Of a DNA stretch of 64,000 bases, positions 54,405-62,791 are shown in pieces (within the stretch, counting starts at the first letter, position 1; each line of letters starts with the position of its first letter). Position numbers and translations under genes: made by a program. Under the pieces are notes generated by a model. That model did no database searches, was not told where the DNA came from, and saw only the letters and a list, made by a program, of their open reading frames with translations. This DNA comes from Barnesiella sp. An55 (lineage in GTDB: Bacteria; Bacteroidota; Bacteroidia; Bacteroidales; Barnesiellaceae): positions 106,232 to 170,231 of the forward strand of contig NZ_NFHZ01000006.1 of NCBI RefSeq assembly GCF_002161555.1, in the 5' to 3' direction.

Positions 54405-55523
54405 ATGGATTTTGAAGCATTAGTAAAACATATCAGCACGATGCAAAGCACGTTGCAGGCGCAAGCCGCACACGCTGTAAACCTCGCCCTGACTGCCCGC
54501 AATTGGCTCATGGGCTGCTATATCGTGGAGTTTGAGCAAAACGGTGAAGACCGTGCCGCATACGGCGAACAACTGTTGAAGAAACTGGAACAGCGGTTGA
54601 ATGTCAAAGGACTGAACGAGCGCAGGTTTCGTGAGTTCCGGCGGCTATACCTTGTTTATCCGCAACTGAAAGAGCCTATCGCACAATACATATTGGCAGG
54701 AAGCGAAATTCGGCACACACTGTCCGCCGAATTCACAGACCCAATTCGGCACACGGTGAGTGCCGAATTACAATCCGTTAATAATCAACCAAGTGAATGG
54801 AATACACAAGCTGATAGATTATTTGAAAGATTACCGTATTCTCATTTAAAGTTTATTTCTAAAATAGAAAATCCGGTCAAACGTGCTTTCTATGAAATGG
54901 AAGCAATAAGGGGTTGTTGGTCAGCAAGAGAACTGGAGCGACAAATCAATTCCCTCTATTACGAGCGCAGCGGATTGTCGAAAAACAAAGAAGCCTTATC
55001 TGCTTTGGTGCAACGGCAAGCCATGCCGCTGCAGCCCAAAGACATTATTAACACGCCCGTTACGTTGGAGTTCTTGGGATTGAACGACCGTGCTTTGGTA
55101 ACGGAAAACGACTTGGAGCAATCCATTCTGGACAACCTGCAACACTTCCTGTTGGAAATGGGACATGGCTTCTGCTTCGAAGCACGCCAAAAGAGAATCC
55201 TGATAGACGGGGATTATTTCTTTGCCGACCTCGTGTTTTACCACCGCATTTTGAAATGCCATGTCATCGTGGAATTGAAGATAGACAAGTTCCGCCACGA
55301 ATACGCTTCGCAACTGAACCTATATCTTAACTACTTCAAGGCGGAAGTGATGCAACCCGACGACAATCCGCCTGTCGGCATCCTGCTTTGCACCGAGAAG
55401 GGCGACACGTTGGTAAAATACGCCACTGCCGGATTAGACCCGAACATCTTCGTGCAAAAGTATATGATAGAACTTCCCACTGAAGAGGAAATTAAGAAGT
55501 TCATTTCAACTGCAAACTATTAG
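54405..55523 (+). CDS. PDDEXK nuclease domain protein (YhcG/DUF1016 family)
   Basis: 372-aa protein with a DUF1016_N region (about 1-100, ARNWLMGCYIVEFEQNGEDRAAYGEQ... beginning) and a C-terminal PDDEXK nuclease fold. The fold has Asp in GDYFFADLVF and the Glu-x-Lys in HVIVELKID (about residues 275-300). Relatives occur near restriction systems and in mobile elements, but their function is little known. Between the domains lies a duplicated 12-residue unit (IRHTLSAEF, IRHTVSAEL) encoded by palindromic DNA. A TACCTTTG box ends 5 nt before the ATG, so the gene might be transcribed with almost no leader. Confidence 0.88.
   Translation: MDFEALVKHISTMQSTLQAQAAHAVNLALTARNWLMGCYIVEFEQNGEDRAAYGEQLLKKLEQRLNVKGLNERRFREFRRLYLVYPQLKEPIAQYILAGSEIRHTLSAEFTDPIRHTVSAELQSVNNQPSEWNTQADRLFERLPYSHLKFISKIENPVKRAFYEMEAIRGCWSARELERQINSLYYERSGLSKNKEALSALVQRQAMPLQPKDIINTPVTLEFLGLNDRALVTENDLEQSILDNLQHFLLEMGHGFCFEARQKRILIDGDYFFADLVFYHRILKCHVIVELKIDKFRHEYASQLNLYLNYFKAEVMQPDDNPPVGILLCTEKGDTLVKYATAGLDPNIFVQKYMIELPTEEEIKKFISTANY
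54707..54769 (+). repeat. Two tandem palindromic repeats within the YhcG-like gene
   Basis: Copy 1 has arms AATTCGGC (54707-54714) and GCCGAATT (54726-54733). Copy 2 has AATTCGGCA (54743-54751) and TGCCGAATT (54761-54769). The period is 36 nt (12 codons), so the frame is kept. Confidence 0.85.
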
Positions 55524-55539
55524 CAATAAAAAACACTAC

Positions 55540-55580
55540 TGGCGAAAAGAAGGAAAGCCATTCTTTCTCTTTTCGCCAGC
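55540..55580 (+). terminator. Hairpin terminator after the nuclease gene
   Basis: A 12-bp outer stem CTGGCGAAAAGA (55540-55551) pairs with 55569-55580, with a further GAAAG/CTTTC inner stem. It lies 17 nt after the stop codon. Confidence 0.75.
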
Positions 55581-55681
55581 ACGTTTATTACTGCCAACAA
55601 GAATAGGTTTAGGTTAGTTTGGATGTATATACAAAAGACAGAACTAAACCGTAAATGCAGACGATAATTATAGCAAGTCAC

Positions 55682-57697
55682 TTATGATACATTCTGTTCT
55701 TCCAAGACTATATTAGCATCATTATCGCATTTTTCAGGCTTAATCCGCTCTATACGACGAATATGTTTTGCCCTATTAGCTATAATTAACGGTACACGCT
55801 CGACAACAACAACCGATGTGTCAAGCCCCAACGCACTCGGTTCTCCAATGCCTATCTTTCTAATTAAGGCATAAAGGCTCATCAGCAAATTTTGTCGGCG
55901 GTTACGGGAATCTTCAGGATAATATATCCGGTGGATAATAATAAAGCGAAAATCACCCGGTATGCCATTCTTATGCAATGAAGGATAAGAGCTTGTTAGT
56001 TCTACTTCACCATCCGCAACAAGGTCATCAACTACTTGTCGTAAATATAGGCTCACGCGCGGTTCTATACGAAAACCTATACGCATGGTTATACTAAACA
56101 ATGTCCCTTTTATTAATGTGGAACAATTATATTCAAGTGTGTCTGGTGTATCCACAAATTCAAGGTTAATAAGCCAATAATGATCTGCCCGTTTAGGCTG
56201 CTTATTAATTATGGAATACAACAATTTATCGTCCACACAACCTTCTTTGTCTGCATGATTCACATAGACAAGATTAGAAGCATATTTGGATATGCTTTCG
56301 TCCGCCTTAATATCAGAAATAATGTTGTAGTATTCACTTAACCGTTTGGAAGACATATGTTTTCGACGAATTTTGTTGGCACTTACCCATACAAACATGA
56401 TAAAACATAATAATCCACCTATTAACAACGTAAACCAACCTCCGACCATAAATTTGGACAGGTTTGCAGCAAGGAAAATACCTTCAATAACACAATATCC
56501 GCCGACAAACAGTATTGATAGAATGCGTGGAATGTTATGCATATGCAAATAGAATCCCAACAACAATGTTGTCATCAACATTGTAATAGTTATGGCAAGT
56601 CCATAAGCGGCTTCCATGTGGGTGGAATCTCGAAACAACAATATAGTAAATATTACTCCAATATACATTACAAGGTTTACCATTGGAATAAATGACTGAC
56701 CTTTTACGTTGGTAGGGTGCTTAATACGCATACGAGGCCAGAAATTCAAGTTCATAGCTTCACTCAATATGGAAAATGAACCGCTTATTAGAGCTTGGCT
56801 CGCAACAATAGCTGCCCCGGTAGCCATTGCTATGGAAAACAACAGTATTTCTTGTGGCATGATTGAATAAAATGGGTTCACTGTACCTTCTGCACTTTCC
56901 GGATGATGCAATACCCACGCTCCTTGCCCCAAATAATTTAGAATAAGCATCACCTTTACAAATATCCAACTGACCGTAATATTTCGTCTGCCACAGTGCC
57001 CTAAATCAGTGTATAAGGCTTCTGCACCAGTGGTACACAAGAAAACGGCACCCAATATCAGAAACCAGTGGGGGGATTCCACTAATAACCGTATGGCATA
57101 GTAAGGATTGAATGCCTTGAATACTTGAGGATAGGAAGTCAGACTGATAGCTCCGGCGATTCCAAGAAGCAGGAACCAAAGTAGCATAAATATGCCAAAT
57201 GACCGTCCTATATTTTCTGTACCAAAACGCTGAACGAAAAATATAATGGTAATAATGGTCAGTGTAATAGGAATCACAGGCAGATGCGGACTGATACTTT
57301 CAAGTCCTTCTATGGCAGTTGTGACCGTAATGGCTGGAGTGATAATACCATCAGCAAGCAAAGTGCTCGCACCGATAATGGCAATGATGTAAATCCACCT
57401 TCTTCTGTGGCGGCGTAAAAGGGCATAAAGCGCAAGTATGCCACCCTCCCCGTTATTGTCGGCACGGAGAGCCACCAGCACATATTTCACCGTAGTCTGA
57501 AGAGTAAGCGTCCATATGATACAAGACAATGCGCCTAAAACATAATTTTCATCAAGAGCTTCTCCAGTATGAATGATGGCTTTCATAACATAGAGTGGCG
57601 ATGTTCCAATGTCACCAAAAACAATACCCAATGTGATGAGTAACCCGGCAAATCCAAGTTTATGTTGAATATTGCCTTCTTTTGATAGGTTTGCCAT
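55682..57697 (-). CDS. kup: Kup-family potassium uptake permease
   Basis: Proton-coupled K+ importer, 671 aa, inner membrane. The signature GDIGTSPLY is at residues 28-36. Twelve helices fill residues 15-440, and a cytoplasmic tail of about 230 residues follows; both are complete. It is strikingly AT-rich compared with both the chromosome and the mobilization genes, so it was probably added to the element as cargo. It has its own promoter region with a palindrome, and no partner genes. Confidence 0.95.
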   Translation of the reverse strand: MANLSKEGNIQHKLGFAGLLITLGIVFGDIGTSPLYVMKAIIHTGEALDENYVLGALSCIIWTLTLQTTVKYVLVALRADNNGEGGILALYALLRRHRRRWIYIIAIIGASTLLADGIITPAITVTTAIEGLESISPHLPVIPITLTIITIIFFVQRFGTENIGRSFGIFMLLWFLLLGIAGAISLTSYPQVFKAFNPYYAIRLLVESPHWFLILGAVFLCTTGAEALYTDLGHCGRRNITVSWIFVKVMLILNYLGQGAWVLHHPESAEGTVNPFYSIMPQEILLFSIAMATGAAIVASQALISGSFSILSEAMNLNFWPRMRIKHPTNVKGQSFIPMVNLVMYIGVIFTILLFRDSTHMEAAYGLAITITMLMTTLLLGFYLHMHNIPRILSILFVGGYCVIEGIFLAANLSKFMVGGWFTLLIGGLLCFIMFVWVSANKIRRKHMSSKRLSEYYNIISDIKADESISKYASNLVYVNHADKEGCVDDKLLYSIINKQPKRADHYWLINLEFVDTPDTLEYNCSTLIKGTLFSITMRIGFRIEPRVSLYLRQVVDDLVADGEVELTSSYPSLHKNGIPGDFRFIIIHRIYYPEDSRNRRQNLLMSLYALIRKIGIGEPSALGLDTSVVVVERVPLIIANRAKHIRRIERIKPEKCDNDANIVLEEQNVS

Positions 57698-57880
57698 AAA
57701 AAGTAGTTTTTTGTTCTACATATATTTGTTTTCCTTTCAAGCGGCGCAAATATAAAATAAAATCTTAACAATAAGATTTCACTTTTCTTTTTTCGTGAAA
57801 AATATCATATAAACCTTGACGATGGTCAAGGCTTGTCTAAAAAAAATAGTCTGTTTGAATTACGTATAACTATTAAACTC
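57698..57880. other. kup upstream region with palindromes
   Basis: A minus-strand TATATTTG box (complement of 57747-57754) lies 49 nt before the kup start. A 7-bp palindrome AATCTTA/TAAGATT (57761-57767 with 57772-57778) covers the -33 position and could be an operator. A second hairpin CCTTGAC/GTCAAGG (57814-57820 with 57825-57831) lies further upstream. Confidence 0.5.
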
Positions 57881-57921
57881 AAAAGCCGAAGTTATGGGAC
57901 TTATCCTTCACCTCGGCTTTT
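57881..57921 (-). terminator. Terminator at the end of the mobilization operon
   Basis: AAAAGCCGA (57881-57889) pairs with TCGGCTTTT (57913-57921), a 9-bp stem with a 23-nt loop, 6 nt beyond the stop of the last mobilization gene on the minus strand. Confidence 0.6.
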
Positions 57922-57927
57922 TGCTAT

Positions 57928-58659
57928 TTACTGATTTCCTAACCTATCAGCTTCCTTTTTCAACTGCTCAGCCTGCTCATTAAGCAGCTTTGCCCGTTCC
58001 AAGGCTTCCGCCTGCCTGCGGCAACGTTCCTCAAAATCTAGTACCGAATCCGTCAGGTTGCGGATAAAACGCTCGTCCCGCTGCCACTTGAACTTATTCT
58101 CCAGTCTTTCAAGGGTATTGCCGTCCGCTTGTCCCTGCATCAGCAGATAACGGTATTTCATGTCGTTGTCCTGCAACTGCCCCATCCGTTCAGCCAGACG
58201 GACATTCAGGAACAGGGACGTGGCACAGACAATCAGACCTGCCGAAAAGAGGAATAGCTTCGGGCGTACCAAAGAAGTTACTTTGTTGTAAATCCGCCGA
58301 TGAAACGGTACGGGTTTGGCTTCTTCTTTTTCTGCCATGCGCTCATCATGGTACCGCTTCATTGTTTCCTGCATTTCCTTGAGACAGCCGAAAGTGGCTA
58401 CTACATAATTCTTGACCTCCCCGAAAGATTGCCGTTGTTCCTGTCCTGATTTCCGCAGTTCGGCAAGCCGGGTCAGGATGTCTTGCAACTCTTTTTCGGG
58501 AACCGCCGGGTTCCTGCGTAACTCAGACAATGCCCGTTCTATAGCCTCCAGTCGGGAAAGGGTTTCCTCGCGTCCGGCTGGCGTCACCTGCGCTTCCTGC
58601 TTCTCCTTCAGTTCCGTGACCATGGAGAGAAGCCCCTCTAAAATCAAATTTTCTTCCAT
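57928..58659 (-). CDS. Membrane coiled-coil protein of the mobilization module
   Basis: 243-aa protein with no enzymatic motif that I recognise. A helical Glu/Arg-rich N-terminal half (about 30-115) precedes one membrane helix (about 134-153, LFLFSAGLIVCATSLF), and a second coiled coil fills about 180-243. It follows the relaxase gene by 6 nt. Proteins of this shape are common behind relaxase genes in Bacteroidetes mobilizable elements. It might link the relaxosome to the membrane or to a coupling protein; that role is inference. Confidence 0.7.
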   Translation of the reverse strand: MEENLILEGLLSMVTELKEKQEAQVTPAGREETLSRLEAIERALSELRRNPAVPEKELQDILTRLAELRKSGQEQRQSFGEVKNYVVATFGCLKEMQETMKRYHDERMAEKEEAKPVPFHRRIYNKVTSLVRPKLFLFSAGLIVCATSLFLNVRLAERMGQLQDNDMKYRYLLMQGQADGNTLERLENKFKWQRDERFIRNLTDSVLDFEERCRRQAEALERAKLLNEQAEQLKKEADRLGNQ

Positions 58660-58665
58660 ATCCGT

Positions 58666-59595
58666 TTACAGTTTAAGTTGTCTTTTCTTTTTCTTCTTCT
58701 TTTTTCTCAGACTCCAGTCAATTTCTTCGTCCGATGGAGCAGACGGCGAAACATCGAACAAGCTGAACAAGCCGCCCATTGAAGGGCTGTCGTTCCTTTG
58801 CGGTGTTTGCTCAGGCTCCAAAATAGGTGCGGAAACTATCTGCTGGCGGCTATTTTCTACGGTATCCATTCCTGCGTTCCCGAAATGCTTATCCAGTTTG
58901 GAGAAGCTGAAATTGCGGTCTATTTCCGAACCTTTGAACGTATAGGCACCTTTGGTGAAGGAGATGCCCTGCACCTCGTCTGTACGCCCTTTATACTTGA
59001 AGCGGATGCCGATGCCCTTTTCTGCCAGCCGCTCCTGTAACTGCCGCCAACTTTTGGACTTGCCGATTTCATTCCTCACAGCCGTGTAAATCTCGTATTT
59101 CGACTTGTCCGGCTCTTTCAGGCGATGCCGCTTAACCAGTTCCTTGCCTTTGGCGAAGTATAGCCCGTGCTTGGCTTTCAGCTTCTTGCACACCTGCTCG
59201 TTGCGGTACATGTCGTTCCTGTCCGAGATGGTCTTGCCGTCGTTGTCTATGCGATTGAACACGATATGTACATGCGGATGCTCCCTATCTTGGTGGCGCA
59301 CGATGATGTACTGCGTATCGGTGATTTTCATCTCTCGCATATACTCTTGCGCAAGTTGTATCATCTTCTCGTCCGTCAGCTTGGGCGCATCGTTTACCGA
59401 ATAGCTCAGCGCGATATGTCCGACTGGCTTGCCCAGACGGGGATTCATGGAGGCTTGTGCGCAGAAGCAGCGGATGATGTCCTGCCTGCTTTCCGCCAGT
59501 ACTCCGTCTGCATGGAGCAAGACCGCCTGCTGCTTGCCCAGCACGTAGTCCACACAGCCCTTAAGCCCGCTTCCCTTCCTTATTTTTCCAATCAT
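58666..59595 (-). CDS. Relaxase / mobilization nuclease
   Basis: Conjugative DNA-nicking enzyme, 309 aa. The start MIGKIRKGSGLKGCVDYVLG contains Tyr17, the likely catalytic tyrosine. The metal-binding three-histidine motif is H101QDREHPHVH110, as in the MobA/VirD2-like relaxase domain of Bacteroides mobilizable transposons. A basic tail (RKKKKKKKR) ends the protein. The start overlaps the mobC stop by 35 nt, so the two are coupled. Confidence 0.92.
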   Translation of the reverse strand: MIGKIRKGSGLKGCVDYVLGKQQAVLLHADGVLAESRQDIIRCFCAQASMNPRLGKPVGHIALSYSVNDAPKLTDEKMIQLAQEYMREMKITDTQYIIVRHQDREHPHVHIVFNRIDNDGKTISDRNDMYRNEQVCKKLKAKHGLYFAKGKELVKRHRLKEPDKSKYEIYTAVRNEIGKSKSWRQLQERLAEKGIGIRFKYKGRTDEVQGISFTKGAYTFKGSEIDRNFSFSKLDKHFGNAGMDTVENSRQQIVSAPILEPEQTPQRNDSPSMGGLFSLFDVSPSAPSDEEIDWSLRKKKKKKKRQLKL

Positions 59596-59944
59596 CCGAC
59601 AAATGGCTTATGATTTCCACTATCCTGTTCTTAAGTTTCACCAGTTCGACCGCCACTTTCGCAAAGCCTCCGGCATTTGCCCGGTGCGCCAGCTGGTTGA
59701 TGTTGTTCGCTTCGCCTGCCAGTTTGCGGAGGATGTCCGTATCCTGCCTGTTCAGCCGGGGCGTTATCTCTGCCGACACGACAGCCTGCCGCACATACTC
59801 GCTGACACGCAGCTCGGCTTCTGACGCCCGCTTCCTAACGGCGTAATACTGCAACTCGGTCAGCTTCGTGCTGACCACACGTCTTTGCTTGTCTATCCGG
59901 TTCTTTGCCGGACGACCGCCTGATTTGTTCCTTGTATCTGTCAT
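59561..59944 (-). CDS. mobC: MobC-type ribbon-helix-helix relaxosome accessory protein
   Basis: 127-aa DNA-binding protein expected to open oriT for the relaxase. The ATG at 59944 (MTDTRNKSGGRPAKNR) is preferred; an open extension to 60013 would run into the probable oriT. A ribbon-helix-helix (VSTKLTELQYYAVRKRASEA, about 24-45) precedes the MobC core with LRKLAGEANNINQLAHRANAG. The gene begins 70 nt after the oriT-like inverted repeat and overlaps the relaxase gene. Confidence 0.88.
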   Translation of the reverse strand: MTDTRNKSGGRPAKNRIDKQRRVVSTKLTELQYYAVRKRASEAELRVSEYVRQAVVSAEITPRLNRQDTDILRKLAGEANNINQLAHRANAGGFAKVAVELVKLKNRIVEIISHLSDDWKNKEGKRA

Positions 59945-60013
59945 ACATTTTTGTCTTTGGAAGTTGTCTTGAAAATTGCGACCGACGGGAGCGGTTTCCT
60001 TTGCGGGGAGCAA

Positions 60014-60051
60014 AGCAAGGCGGTTTCGGTCTACCGAAACATAACCTTGCT
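60014..60051. other. Probable origin of transfer (oriT) inverted repeat
   Basis: Nested inverted repeat: AGCAAGG (60014-60020) with CCTTGCT (60045-60051) encloses GTTTCGGT (60023-60030) with ACCGAAAC (60033-60040), separated by CT. It lies in the 156-nt gap just upstream of mobC, the usual place for oriT. The nick site was not identified. Confidence 0.6.
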
Positions 60052-60100
60052 TCCCCTAAGAAACGTCTGCCCGTTGCTCACAGTGTCTATCTCCGCCGGG

Positions 60101-61030
60101 TTAGATTCCCCTGCCTTTCTTCTGCCTTAGCAGCAGTTTCTGTCCGTTTTTCTGTTCCTGCTTCCTGCCGCACAGGTAATCGTTCAGGTCGGAATATTCC
60201 CGGTAATTGTGCGAGAAATCCCGTACCAGATAGGAGTATTCCGCTGTGATGGCTTGCGTTGCCCGGAAGCCTGCCCCGTCATTGTCGAGCAGGCAGTGGA
60301 TGCGTTCATACTGCCCCAATGCGTCAATGGCTTTCTGTACATTGGCGGTGGAGTTGAGTATGACGTAATCCTGCCTGTCAAGGTTGGGCATGGCAGGGCA
60401 GTTCTTTGTCCTTAGCGTGAGGAATGAAAGATAGTCCATGAAGCCCTCGAACACCAGGCACTTCTCCCTTGGTTCGCCCTCTTGCCGGATATGGGTGATG
60501 TCTTTCGGTGTGATGCTGCCTTTGAAAAAGGAGTTGCGCACCTCGTAGCCGCCAGCCACATTCGGGAAACCGATGGCGAAGTAGGGCTTGCCGTCATGAG
60601 TGAAACGCAGTTCCCTGCATTCTCTTTTTGCCAGTGTAAGGTCAATGCCACGCCCCTGCAAGTAACGGAGCAATGCCGGATGGGTGAGGTCACGGACTTC
60701 CAAATGTTGAAAACTCGGTGCCGACCTTTGCTGCCGAAAAGAAAAACTGACCGGGCGGACATGCTGTGCCTGTTCTGCTATCCGGTTTAAGAGGTACGGC
60801 AGATGGTCGGAACAGTAAAGTTCCTGTGCCAGTGCGATGATGTTGCCGCCTTTGCCAGCCCCGAAGTCATACCATTGTTCCCGTTCTGTGTTTACTTTAA
60901 AGGATGCTTCATGTTCCTCCCTCAGTGGCGATTTGTACCATAGATTCGCTCCCTGCTGCTTGACGGGTGAATATCCCAGACTGTGCAGGTAATCGGTGAT
61001 GGGTATTTTCTTTGCTTCTTCAATGTTCAT
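60101..61030 (-). CDS. Toprim / CHC2-like primase-related protein
   Basis: 309-aa protein of the DnaG-like kind found in Bacteroidetes mobilizable elements. Residues 1-75 have the CHC2 zinc-ribbon fold pattern (NLWYKSPLREEHEASFKVN, WYDFGAGKGGNII) but none of the zinc-binding cysteines. The Toprim domain has Glu195 (VFEGFMDYLSF) and the acidic pair in LLDNDGAG (Asp249 and Asp251). It may prime replication of the transferred single strand. It lies between the probable oriT and the ATPase gene. Confidence 0.85.
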   Translation of the reverse strand: MNIEEAKKIPITDYLHSLGYSPVKQQGANLWYKSPLREEHEASFKVNTEREQWYDFGAGKGGNIIALAQELYCSDHLPYLLNRIAEQAQHVRPVSFSFRQQRSAPSFQHLEVRDLTHPALLRYLQGRGIDLTLAKRECRELRFTHDGKPYFAIGFPNVAGGYEVRNSFFKGSITPKDITHIRQEGEPREKCLVFEGFMDYLSFLTLRTKNCPAMPNLDRQDYVILNSTANVQKAIDALGQYERIHCLLDNDGAGFRATQAITAEYSYLVRDFSHNYREYSDLNDYLCGRKQEQKNGQKLLLRQKKGRGI

Positions 61031-61192
61031 AATGCAAACTTTTTAGTGGATGATGAATAATTGGGAAGTGTACCAGTCCGGTTTAGACCTTCATATATAC
61101 GCCCGTACTGTACCGGACTTGATTGCCGGGAGTGACGGGAAACGGGAAGTCTGTTCCCCTTATATATATGTCCGAACTAAACCAAACCTGTT
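61031..61192. other. 162-base non-coding gap with short repeats between ATPase and primase genes
   Basis: It contains GTCCGGTTTAGACC near 61076 and the related inverted GGTTTAGTTCGGAC (minus strand, near 61175). There are also two TATATAT-centred segments (near 61093 and 61160) and CCGGAC/GTCCGG pairs. The setting between a RecA-fold ATPase and a primase gene would suit a replication origin. I see no RNA gene. Confidence 0.4.
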
Positions 61193-62266
61193 TTAGTAGT
61201 GAAAATCGGGATTGTAACGGTATCCCTTTCCTTCCTTTACAATCATACGCTTGTTCACGAGGAACGTGTTCAATGCCACGAGGACATTGCGTCCCCGCTC
61301 GTAGCCGATGCTTGCATAGCCCTGCTTCAACGCCTGTATGACGTTGGAATAGCCCTGCACGGTGCGCTTGCCGAAACCGTTTTCCAACGCCGTGCGGTGC
61401 TGCTGTTCAGTCAGTTCCGTAAGCGGGAAACTTTTTTCCTGCTTGGGCTGCTGGAATACATAGCCGTCCACGACTTCGGGCAATGCGCTGTCGTTGATGC
61501 GGAAGGCGAAAGGCTCGAAGTCCCGGTCGCGTATATGTGCCGCCTTTACCTCGCTGATGTTCCCGTCCTGCGTGCTCTTGGTGATTTGCAGGACGGTTTC
61601 CGCCTTGTTGTTCAGTTCCGTGCCGATATGTCCCCTCGTATTGTCATCCCCCTTGTTCAGATGCAGCACGGTATGAATGTGCAGGTTGTATCCGCTTGAC
61701 CAGCGCATGAGCAGGTTTATCAGGTCGGTCGATTCGCTGGGGCTGTTGATGTCATACATCAGGTCGCGGATGCCGTCAATGATGAGCAGCCCCACATCGG
61801 GCATGTTCTCCAGCATATACTCGATAATCCGCTTCCGCATGTCAGGGGTCTGTTCCCGAAGTACGATGAAAACAAAGTCGTCCCTGTCTTGGTCGGTCGG
61901 CAGCCCGGCAAGCCGCAGGATGCGTTCCATCACCTTGTGGCAATGGTATCTGCTCTGTTCGGTGTCCACATAAAGGATTTTCCGTTTGTCCGGAGGCAGG
62001 CACGCCGAATAGTGCAGCACCTCGTCATTGGTCAGTGCCGCTGCAACGATGGCGGAGATGTTGAACGTCTTCTTGCTTTTCGCCTTGCCTGTGGAGGCGC
62101 TGAAGTTGCCCAGCGTCCCGATGGTGGAGCCGTTTACCCAAAGGATTTCAGGCGGCACATCGTAAGTGTCCGTCACTTTCAGGCGGATGCTTTTCCAAAG
62201 GGCAGCAAATTCTTCCTTCTTCATGATGGTGTCCCCTTTAGCCTCCGTGCTTTTCTTGTTTTCCAT
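61193..62266 (-). CDS. RecA-fold AAA-family ATPase (RepA-helicase-like)
   Basis: 357-aa ATPase of the group often paired with Toprim proteins on mobilizable elements. The ATG at 62266 (MENKKSTEAKGD) is preferred because an upstream extension overlaps the HTH gene. Walker A is GNFSASTGKAKSKKT (53-67), the catalytic Glu is in YVDTEQSRYH (Glu103), and Walker B is LLIIDGIRDL (Asp164). The core resembles the hexameric helicase RepA of broad-host-range plasmids. A winged-helix-like tail follows. A DNA-unwinding role in element replication is inference. Confidence 0.85.
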   Translation of the reverse strand: MENKKSTEAKGDTIMKKEEFAALWKSIRLKVTDTYDVPPEILWVNGSTIGTLGNFSASTGKAKSKKTFNISAIVAAALTNDEVLHYSACLPPDKRKILYVDTEQSRYHCHKVMERILRLAGLPTDQDRDDFVFIVLREQTPDMRKRIIEYMLENMPDVGLLIIDGIRDLMYDINSPSESTDLINLLMRWSSGYNLHIHTVLHLNKGDDNTRGHIGTELNNKAETVLQITKSTQDGNISEVKAAHIRDRDFEPFAFRINDSALPEVVDGYVFQQPKQEKSFPLTELTEQQHRTALENGFGKRTVQGYSNVIQALKQGYASIGYERGRNVLVALNTFLVNKRMIVKEGKGYRYNPDFHY

Positions 62267-62271
62267 GGGCT

Positions 62272-62559
62272 TTATTTCTTTAAGGGACGGTTGAGAACAT
62301 ACTTCTGCGCTTCCTGCTCTATCTGCGTTTTGGTCTTTACCGGATTCTGGCGGAGCCATGCTTCCAGTTCGGACTTCTCAAAATAAAGCATCTTCCCCTG
62401 CGGCTTGTAATGGGGAATCAGATTGCCCGAAGTCAGCTTGTAAAGGTAACTTTTGGACAGGTTGAGGAATGTGCTCGCTTCATCAAAGCTAAGCACGTTC
62501 TTGGTTAGGAACAACATTCTTTCGAGTTCTTCCACTCGCATTTCCAAAGTTTTTTCCAT
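62272..62559 (-). CDS. Helix-turn-helix excisionase-like protein
   Basis: 95-aa DNA-binding protein with a MerR/Xis-type helix-turn-helix (LSFDEASTFLNLSKSYLYKL, then IPHYKPQGKMLYFEKSELEAWL). The start ATG at 62559 gives the compact form; a longer frame to 62643 looks non-coding. Such proteins bend DNA at att sites during excision or regulate the element. The ATPase gene starts 5 nt downstream. Confidence 0.85.
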   Translation of the reverse strand: MEKTLEMRVEELERMLFLTKNVLSFDEASTFLNLSKSYLYKLTSGNLIPHYKPQGKMLYFEKSELEAWLRQNPVKTKTQIEQEAQKYVLNRPLKK

Positions 62560-62657
62560 ATTGCTTGAAACTTTTTGGTGAAACAATATGAAGGTGCGCC
62601 CCCTCGTTTTATTTTTGATGGAGCAAAAATCGGCATCCTCCAAAACATCAACACATA

Positions 62658-62671
62658 AGTTACGGGTAACT
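62658..62671. promoter_or_regulatory. Candidate operator upstream of the HTH gene
   Basis: AGTTAC (62658-62663) and GTAACT (62666-62671) form an inverted repeat with a 2-nt spacer, about 100 nt before the HTH start. It fits a dimeric regulator site, but no binding protein is known. Confidence 0.35.
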
Positions 62672-62791
62672 CACGTGAAATATTTTTGTTTTGACCTATG
62701 CCGACATGCCGCATCGTTTTGTTAACGGGGGCAAAGTTAAAGGCTTGGAAATGAAGTCTAATTGAGCTTTGTTTGACCGCTCAGACTATGC

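Noticed and set aside
57814..57831. Hairpin CCTTGAC/GTCAAGG as a terminator upstream of kup
   Set aside because: Seven base pairs with no adjacent T-run on the relevant strand; no transcript is known to end there. Left as a possible operator only.
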